Shown here: one piece after another, positions 57,456 to 64,000 of the stretch
Layout: each line of letters opens with the position of its first letter
How positions within the stretch are numbered: the first letter of the stretch is position 1
NCBI GenBank assembly: GCA_015680685.1
Contig: MNCI01002829.1
Span: 331,688-395,687 of the forward strand
From: Gnetum montanum
Lineage: Eukaryota > Streptophyta > Gnetopsida > Gnetales > Gnetaceae
DNA length: 64,000 nucleotides
Reading direction: 5' to 3'
The notes under the pieces: generated by a model
Database searches by the model: none
What the model was told of the DNA's origin: nothing
What the model saw: the letters and a program-made list of their open reading frames with translations, nothing else
Made by a program: the position numbers and the translations under genes

Positions 57456-57456
57456 N
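57456..57456. other. Assembly join (N) with a duplicated flank
   Basis: The 46 bases before the N (CCTAATTTATCAATCATCAA...) are repeated after it without change. Confidence 0.85.
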
Positions 57457-57734
57457 GCCTAATTTATCAATCATCAAAATTTAAATATAGAAACCAAACA
57501 CTCGCAATCAAAAACATTAAGTACAAACCACCATTAGCAACAACTATAGCACCACTGTGTCTTGTTGGCAATAGAGCAATTTTATTAGAAAACAAGGAAT
57601 CTTCACACCAAAATAAAGAAAAATATAAAAAAATTGTAAAATATTTAAGAAAGGTAAAATGTACTAATGATGTTGTAAAAAATTAGAAAAATTAATAAAA
57701 TAAAAACAAAAAGGTGTAAGATAAAGAAGGCATA

Positions 57735-57890
57735 AAACAAAAAGTTGTAAAAATAACAAAGTGTTAAACAAAAACGTGAAAAACAAAAAGTTGTAAAAAT
57801 AACAAAGTGTTAAACAAAAACATGAAAAATAAAAAGTTGTAACAATAACAAAGTGTTAAACAAAAACGTGAAAAACAAAAAGATGAAAAA
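57735..57890. repeat. 46-bp tandem repeat, three full copies and a partial fourth
   Basis: Units at 57735-57780, 57781-57826 and 57827-57872 each begin AAACAAAAAGTTGTAA or a near match and end ACGTGAA or ACATGAA. They differ at one to three positions. A partial unit follows to about 57890. Confidence 0.85.
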
Positions 57891-57960
57891 CTGAGAAGCC
57901 ACATAACTAGTTAACACAAATGACCATCTTGCCCACAACTAAGTTGAAAGGAGGAGATTC

Positions 57961-58141
57961 GAAAAATTGAGTGAGGCCATCCATCCGTTAAGGCATTTCT
58001 TCCATTGGCTTGCTTGCATTCATGGAAAGGTTTGACTTGTTGCATGTTGACTAGTTACCTTTTGTCTGGGCTCTCAAGTTTGTAAATTAACATGGCCCCA
58101 AAATAAAAGGTTTCATAAATGATATAAGGTTGTTCCCACAA
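57961..58141 (-). pseudogene. E6 integrase C-terminal tail
   Basis: The minus strand gives LWEQPYIIYETF, GAMLIYKLESPDKR (with one frame doubt at the Met), a stop, then LVNMQQVKPFHECKQ. These line up with LWEGPYIVHATF, GAMMIYKLESLDKK and LVNIQHTKPFHEPR of E4. The reading is cut at 58141 by E7. Confidence 0.7.
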
Positions 58142-58460
58142 TACGGATGATTAAGGAACGGATGCTCATCGCACTTAGGCTAGTTCAAATTCTCTCTCAC
58201 CCTCTCTTTCCTAGCTTAATTGATTTTATTTCCCATCATACCCAGGAGTAGCATTAGTGTAGGAACACATCATACACCTCACTCTAGACTAAACCATACG
58301 TGACAAAGCTAATACTAGTCCAGGTGGGAAGACAGCAAATTACGATCTACGAGTAACTGTCTAGATACCACAACTAGTCCATCTGCAGAGTTCGATTGGA
58401 TCGTGCATGAAGCGCTCATATTCGTATGGTTGAGTGTAGGGGTACCTTGCCACTCATCAG
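58142..58460 (+). repeat. E7: 3' fragment of a plus-strand LTR, family A
   Basis: From TACGGATGATTAAGGAACGG to GCCACTCATCA it matches 4189-4536 of the E3 LTR. The 5' part of the LTR and the rest of the element are absent on the left. On the right the LTR terminus abuts the middle of a family C LTR, as after an insertion. Confidence 0.82.
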
Positions 58461-58830
58461 TTTAGTAACCCAAAAGTGTTATGCATGTTCAGGATGTATA
58501 TGGAAAGTAGGATCAAATGCTTATGTTAGGAATAGTTAGGCCTTGGTTGGCTAGATTAAATTAGCAATTAAATTACCTCATTATTTTCATCCTTTATTTT
58601 AAGCACCCAAAATATAAAATATAAAAAATAATAAAAATTATACACCTCAATTACACTTAACCATACCTTTGCATATCACAAGTGTAATTGGGAAGACAAC
58701 GAATGACTATTAGAACAAATTTACTTCCTAGAGGCTATTGGAAGACATAGAATCCACTGAATTCGACCAAATTGCATGTGAATGCTTAGTGATTTGTATG
58801 GTTGAGTATTGGGGTATTCACTGCTCATCA
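58461..58830 (+). repeat. E8 5' LTR, 3' part, family C
   Basis: It matches the reverse complement of the E6 LTR (51685 to about 52055), from GTTTAGTAACCCAAAAG to CACTGCTCATCA. About 530 bases of U3/R are missing where E7 lies. Confidence 0.82.
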
Positions 58831-58850
58831 TTGGTGCCATTGTTGGGGAT
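58831..58850 (+). promoter_or_regulatory. E8 primer binding site, tRNA-Asp type
   Basis: TTGGTGCCATTGTTGGGGAT directly follows the LTR. Confidence 0.8.
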
Positions 58851-58984
58851 TCTTTTGTTTGAAACGTGTGCTATCTAAGCATAGTGAAAATCATTAACAT
58901 CGTTGGACAAACCCTAAGGTCAAAAATCATTCTAAAAATAAATATAATAATTTAAGCACATGGATATCTTATTCTAATTGAAAA

Positions 58985-61440
58985 ATGTCTTCTTCTCACA
59001 AGTGCAATGATACTAAACTGCAAGTGCCTCAAGAATCTAGGGTGTTATATACTCATCCAGATGAGTATGTACTTGACTTCACCTTCATCATGCATCAAGA
59101 TGAACAACTGTGGTGGCAAGATATAGAGGGAAACATTATAATGCCTCCCAATAGATTTGTGCCCAAGATGCTACTCCAAACTCTTAGGAGGTTAGGCATC
59201 CAGGATCTTCAAGAAGAGTACATTGTGCATGACCATAACTACTAGGACTACCATCCCACTGAAACACACTGCAGGAGAGATCGACACTAGGAGAAGCACC
59301 ATGAGGCTTTAAAGAGGAAATGATTCACTAATCCCTTATTCCTACTCAACCAAAATGAAAATGAGGATCCTCCCTCTAGGGGTTCTCAACATGAAGGTTC
59401 TCCACCACTTGATATTGGTGATGGGGGCTTGAACCTGAGGCTGTAGTCCCCTATCAAGAATCCTAGTTCAAGCAAAAGTGGGAGTTAAAGCAAGGGCTTA
59501 GGCAAGCATCAAGATGAAAAGAAAGCTAACGAACATGGCAGTGACAAGTGTAGATGAGTTAGCAAACACCATGGTGGTGGCAATCCTCCTTCCTCTTTGC
59601 CCTCTTCATTAGCATCTTCTTCTTCTTCTTCCAGATCTAACAGATGGTATAGAAAGAACAACCATGAAGGTGAACAGCAGGACAATAATGATCGCCAGGC
59701 CCAGCATGAACGAAGAGGTAGCCAAAAACATCATAGGTGTCATCAAAATAATGATGATGATGAGCCTTTTTTGGCAACTTGGAGTATGCTAAATATTTCA
59801 GAGGTAGTAAAAATTCTAACCATGCATGTGAAAGATAGTCAGATCAAGTGACTTGACATGAACAATATCCCTAGATTTGAGGGAGGATATAACTTTGATC
59901 CGCAAACATATATTCAAGCCTTTCATGATGTTTGTGCCTTACAAAATATTGAAAATGATTTACAAAAATTAAAGCTATTTCCCAAAACACTCATCAAAGA
60001 AGCAAAAAACTGGTATCGATCCTTCGAGCTAGAATCCATCCGCAGGTGGAGTACAATGCTAGAGCTATTCAATGATAAATACCAGACGTACTGTCAAGTG
60101 TCTAATCTAAGAAAGCAAATCCAAGGATGAAAGTAAGAAATACATGAACCCTTGGATGCTACCATGGGTATTTACTATTCTTTCATACACTGATGCCTTG
60201 CCCATGGTTATTCTCAATAGGAACAACTTCGCCACATCATAAATGGACTCAAATTAGAAACAAAAAGAACTCTTGGGATTTATGCCCAAGGAAGACTATT
60301 AGAACATAGAGCCCATTAGATCTAAAGGCTAATAGAGTAGGTAGCAAAAGAAGAAGGAGAGATGAGGAAATGTGAAAGTGCTAAGGAATATAACAGGGAT
60401 CCTTCCATTACAAAAAGGGATGTCCAATTTTACAACAACAAGGAGGAGTCACCACTTGATGAGGTGGTGCAGCAAAAAATCTTGCCAAATCAAAAATTTG
60501 TTTTCAATATATCGACCAAGGTTGATAAAGTATGGGACTTTTTGGACAAAAAATTCCAAATTTCTCTAAAAATCACAAAAGAATCAAGAGAGCAGAGAAG
60601 TGATCATGACAGCAGGAGGTGAAAAGAAGCTGAATGTGTCTATTAAAGGGGTAAGGGTAAGGTTGCAATAGTAGAAGAGGTTGTGGAGTCAGAATCAGAT
60701 GACAATGGTGGGTGTGACATCTACCAATATGAACATCTTAAAGGATGTTGCCTTGTCATGTCACACTCATAGGAATCTAGGGTGTACACGCAGAATTCTA
60801 GATTGATAAGAAGGCAAGCACCTAGAAGATTACCTTATTTTCTCAAGGCAATCCAAGGTAGTTCCACTAGCAAAAACAACCTTATTATCTAAGTGGAGCT
60901 CCACCACAGCCATATGAGTAATACCAGTAGTGGCAACACCCATAGTCATGGGGGATGCCACCACCAAGGTAGTAGTACCCTTTTGGCAACCAAATCCATA
61001 TGGGTACTATGTTTAGCAATCAATGTCTTCACGTGACTCTTCTAGTCACACTTCTTTTCAGCATCACCACTACCCTCCAAAGTATTACAAAATTCAATCT
61101 TCATCTACTAGAGGGAAAACCTCATATCCCTATCACCCTTCTCATCCTTCAACACATGCTCCACCACCCTCAACCTAATTACCACCTACTGCATCCATGC
61201 AAGGCAAGCTTCTAGCCTAACCACAACAATGTAATGCTACCTAGGTTGTTAACTTATAGCCGGCTCCTCAGCCAAGTGGTTTGGAATCAAGATCCTATAA
61301 AAGAACATTCTTTTAAACTAATAGCCCTACTAAACCCTAGCCTACTTATGCAGCTAGTCACCCTATATCTCCTTCATCCTCTACATCAATTTCTTCAGAG
61401 AGCCTTTCAAACCAAACGGCTCCCAAGATTTGCATAGTTA
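58985..61440 (+). pseudogene. E8 gag
   Basis: Start MSSSHKCND at 58985. The N-terminal domain has YTHPDEYVLDFTFIMHQDEQ and WQDIEGNIIMPPN. A stop falls after VHDHNY at 59243-59245. The linker has a Ser run (SSLASSSSSSRS, about 59605). The Retrotrans_gag core (59858-60130) has LDMNNIPRFEGGYN, AKNWYRSFELESIRRWSTM and LRKQIQG. The rest of the core continues past TGA/TAG stops to 60622. The zinc knuckle (about 60714) reads CDIYQYEHLKGCC, so the second Cys is Tyr. The tail to about 61440 is Pro/Gln-rich and decayed. Confidence 0.87.
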
Positions 61441-61539
61441 TGTTAGCCCACGTTGTATCTAATTGGATCAAGGCTGGAAACCTTCCTAGGAAAAGAGCTA
61501 ATCTTGAAAATCCTCTCATCTATTTGCAGATTGTTGGGA

Positions 61540-61942
61540 ATGATCCATGCAAGGCTCTTATTGACATAGGTTCTGGAGTTAATCTAATTTCTCGCAAAAT
61601 GTACAATGCCTAGAACCTACATCCTCTTAAGAAGAGAACTATCTAGTGGCATATCAATCCATCACTATTTCATTGGGACTGGTAGAAGATATTATGACCA
61701 TTGTCTGTGGGTGGTCTTATCCTACCAATTTCCTAGTAAACAAAGTTGACAATTGCAAGGACGGCTTCCCAATCATTATGGAAAGGGCTTGGTTGAGCAC
61801 TATTGATGCAAAAATGGGCATCAGAGATCTTTCCCTAGAAATTTTCAAGGAAAATGCATTTAGAAGATCAAGAAGCAGCAAGTTCCATGCATCGCATACA
61901 ACGATACAGGGTGTAATTGTGTGCAGAAACTATGGTCTATGA
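61540..61942 (+). pseudogene. E8 aspartic protease
   Basis: The frame has NDPCKALIDIGSGVNLISRKMYNA. The active-site triad is Asp-Ile-Gly instead of Asp-Ser-Gly, so the Asp is kept. A TAG replaces the Trp codon, as in E4. After a small frame change near 61640 come QSITISLGLVEDIM, NFLVNKVDNCKDGFPIIMERAWLS (IMGR has become IMER) and LSLEIFKENAF. A spacer to RT follows with SMDELEQVHHQL (about 62120). Confidence 0.85.
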
Positions 61943-62214
61943 AAAAAGCATCCATTTCTTCATGCATGTAGAATGCAAATGAGGTAGATATTCAAAGGTG
62001 CCTATATCTAGTAGCCATAAAATAAAAGGGCACCTAGTGGCTAACAACTGATCTTGGGAGTAGCACACTTTGCTTGGAACCTGCTAAGAGTCTAACATGT
62101 TCCTATATTAAAAGCATGGATGAACTAGAGCAAGTTCATCATCAACTCTCTGATGATGCAAATGATGATACCAATTAGGAAGAGTTAGAAATTCCTAAAA
62201 ATTTTAAACAAGAA

Positions 62215-63729
62215 CGCTTAGAGTTGAAAACTCTACCTACTAGGATGGAGTATGCATTTTTGAAAAATGGCAAGCCAGTAATCATCAATGCTAATCTTGC
62301 TCCTGAACAAAAATCGATGCTGTTGAAGGTGGTCAAAAAATGGTCAACAACCTTTGCTTAGTCATATCCTGAATTCACAAGGATTAATCCTAGGATATGC
62401 CAACATCGTATCTACACTAATCCAACCATGAAGCCAAAGAGGCAATTGCAATGATGGTTGAACCCCAAATTAAAGCAAATTGTCAATGAGAAAATTGAAC
62501 AACTTCTTAGGATGAGGTTTATCTATCCCATTGGGGATAGTGAGTGGGTTAGCCCACTCATGATTATGCCAAAGAAAGATGGCAAGTGACATGTCTGCAT
62601 TAACTTTTGGCTGTTGAATATGATAACATTCAAAGATCACTTTCCAGTGCCATCTGTAGATCAAGTGTTAGACATTATATCTAGGCATTGCTATTACAAC
62701 TTTCTGGATGGTTATAGTGGTTATAACCAAATCCAAATAGCATTAAAGAATCAGGCCAAACCAACATTCATGACTCCACAGGGGACTTTGGCATATTGAA
62801 AGATCCCTTTTAATCTATGCAATGCTCCTGCAACATTCCAATGCTTGGTCTTGAGCATTTTTCAATACTAAATTGGTTGCTAGGTGGAAGTCTTCATGGA
62901 TGACTTCTCCACCTATGGTGCCATATTTGAGTAGGCCTTGGACCACCTTAAGCAAATGCTCAATTGGCAAAAGAGCCATTTGATGATCCAAAAGGATATT
63001 ATACTGGGCACAAAATTTCTTAGGTAGGGATTGAGGTGAATCCTAAAAAGATAAGGCTCATCCAAGGATAACTTCTCAACTAGAAACTGTTAAAGATGTT
63101 CAATCATTTGTTGGACACACTGGCTACTACCAGCAATTTATAGAGAATTTCTCGAAGATTGTAAAACTATTAGTTGAGCTTACAAAGAAAGATGCTCCAT
63201 TCATCTAGACCAAGGAATTTGAAAATGCATTCCAGAGCCTCAAGTAGAAACTCGTGGAGACTCCAATTGTATGAGTGCCTAACTAGTTTAAACCATTTCA
63301 TATCATGATAGATGCATCAAATTATGCCTTGGGAGCCATGCTTACATAGTTGGATGACAAAAAATGTCCATATTACAACCACTATGCAAGTTAAAGCATT
63401 GTGGGTGCTTCTAAATTACACCACAACGAAGAAAGAACTAATGGTGGTGATGTACGCTCAAGAAAAGTTTAGGCATTAGGTGCCTAGAGACAAAATGTTT
63501 ATGCACACTAACTATAGAGAAATTCACTTCTCAATGAATAAGCCAATGGTGAGCCCCCATATCATATAGTGGTTGGTGATCTTGTAGGAATTCGATCTCA
63601 CAATGGTAGATCAAAAGGGGATTGAGAATGTGGTCATTGATCACTTATCTTAGTTACGATGAAATAACAAAGAGGAGAGCCCACTTTCTGATCAATTTCT
63701 TGATGAACTCCTCTTTAATTGACAAGTAC
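62215..63729 (+). pseudogene. E8 reverse transcriptase and RNase H
   Basis: RT has FIYPIGDSEWVSPLMIMPKKDGK (62518-62586), then a TGA for the Trp of KWRVCIDF. It continues with HFPVPSVDQV, YYNFLDGYSGYNQI, FNLCNAPATF and the catalytic VEVFMDDFSTYGA (about 62886). After a deletion in the thumb region it resumes with a decayed QSFVGHTGYYQQFIENFSKI (about 63101). The RNase H region has YTTTKKELMVV-like sequence (about 63418) and FDLTMVDQKGIENVVIDHLS (about 63590). It ends SDQFLDELLFN just before E9. Confidence 0.87.
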
Positions 63730-64000
63730 TGATGAGTGGTGAGGTACCCCTACACTCAACCATACGAATACAAGCACTTCACGCATGATCTAGTTGAACT
63801 CTGCAAACGGACTAATTGAGGTATCTAGACAATTACTCATAGATTGCAGTTCGCTATCTTTCCACTTGGACTAGTATTAGCTTTATCACATATGGTTTAG
63901 TCCAGAGTGAGGTGTATGATGTGTTCCTACACTAATGCTACTCCTGGGTATGATGGAAAATAATATCAACTAAGCTAGAAGAGAGAGGGTGAGAGAGAAT
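63730..64000 (-). repeat. E9: LTR terminus, family A, minus strand, cut by the window edge
   Basis: TGATGAGTGGTGAGGTACCC and following match the reverse complement of the E3 LTR end (4536 leftward). The LTR belongs to an element inserted into E8 after the RNase H region. The last bases (GAGAGAGAGAAT type) are inside the LTR. It faces the E7 fragment in inverted orientation. Confidence 0.88.

Larger units (their letters stand above)
56272..57960 (-). other. E6 non-coding region between integrase and the internal promoter
   Basis: No gene. Landmarks on the given strand are GCAAGTGGGTCCTTCCCAGA (about 56524), GGGGTGTGCTTTGAATTTCC (about 57031), CTCCTTGAAGTCACACCC (about 57225), GGATGATGTGGACTCATT (about 57365) and the post-pol block near 57925-57960. 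A 46-base tandem repeat lies at 57735-57890. Confidence 0.65.
51685..58141 (-). mobile_element. E6: 3' part of an LTR retrotransposon (LTR family C) with ORF3
   Basis: Minus-strand element with 3' LTR 51685-52589, ORF3 55693-52925, an internal array and TATA (56271-56157), a non-coding region, and the last codons of integrase (58141-57961). The integrase tail shows that its parent was pol-bearing. The 5' part is missing: at 58141/58142 it abuts an LTR-A fragment in the opposite orientation. No target duplication can be assigned. Confidence 0.85.
58461..63729 (+). mobile_element. E8: LTR retrotransposon (LTR family C) with gag, protease, RT, RNase H
   Basis: The 3' part of a 5' LTR (58461-58830), a primer site, gag, protease, RT and RNase H follow in order. 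The element is cut at 63729 by the LTR of E9, inside the sequence between RNase H and integrase. It is the pol-bearing relative of E6. Numerous stops make it inactive. Confidence 0.88.

Overview
The window is nuclear DNA of a land plant with a large, repeat-rich genome. The evidence is one spliced gene of a plant-specific family (9 exons, a 4.7 kb intron) surrounded by nested Ty3/gypsy LTR retrotransposons that carry a tRNA-Asp-type primer site. A gymnosperm or other large-genome plant fits, but the species cannot be fixed from sequence alone. Five single-N contig joins show it is a draft assembly.

Layout. (1) 1-16467 is a retrotransposon nest. E1 (+) enters from the left and ends in a 3' LTR at 2456-3269. 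It abuts E0, a minus-strand LTR (3270-3680 plus 16361-16467). E0 is split by E3 (+, 3681-16355), and E3 is split inside gag by E2 (-, 4925-11784). (2) 16468-31281 is non-nested DNA. It holds the gene for an At4g15545-like protein (18537-26248, +, CDS 987 bases, 328 residues), a dead LINE in its second intron, and a cluster of SINE-like and tandem repeats at 29.6-31.3 kb. (3) 31282-51649 is E5 (-), with a perfect ATAAT target duplication. It is split by E4 (+, 33862-43893), the only element here with gag, protease, RT, RNase H and integrase. (4) 51685-64000 holds E6 (-, 5' part lost), an LTR fragment E7, E8 (+, gag-PR-RT-RNase H) and, at the right edge, the minus-strand LTR of E9 inserted into E8.

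The LTRs fall into three related families. A is found in E0-E4, E7 and E9; B in E5; C in E6 and E8. All end in TGATGA...TCATCA-like termini or close variants. They share a core with AATAAA and a tandem CTTGGTAATCC motif, and have a very short U3 with a motif array just ahead of the TATA box. All coding regions are broken, mostly by stops that look like C-to-T decay. E2, E3 and E5 lack RT and integrase and are non-autonomous forms that kept gag.

The most interesting signal is an extra sense-strand ORF (ORF3, about 920-930 codons, coiled-coil C-terminus) between pol and the 3' LTR in E5 and E6, with a deleted remnant in E3. In E5 and E6 a motif array followed by a TATA box lies about 500 bases upstream of ORF3. 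In each element the array is of the same kind as in that element's own LTR: GATATC-type in E5, TCGACTAGGCC-type in E6. E6 also has a good splice donor and an acceptor directly before the ORF3 ATG. This suggests a second, internally promoted, spliced transcription unit that co-evolves with the LTR promoter.
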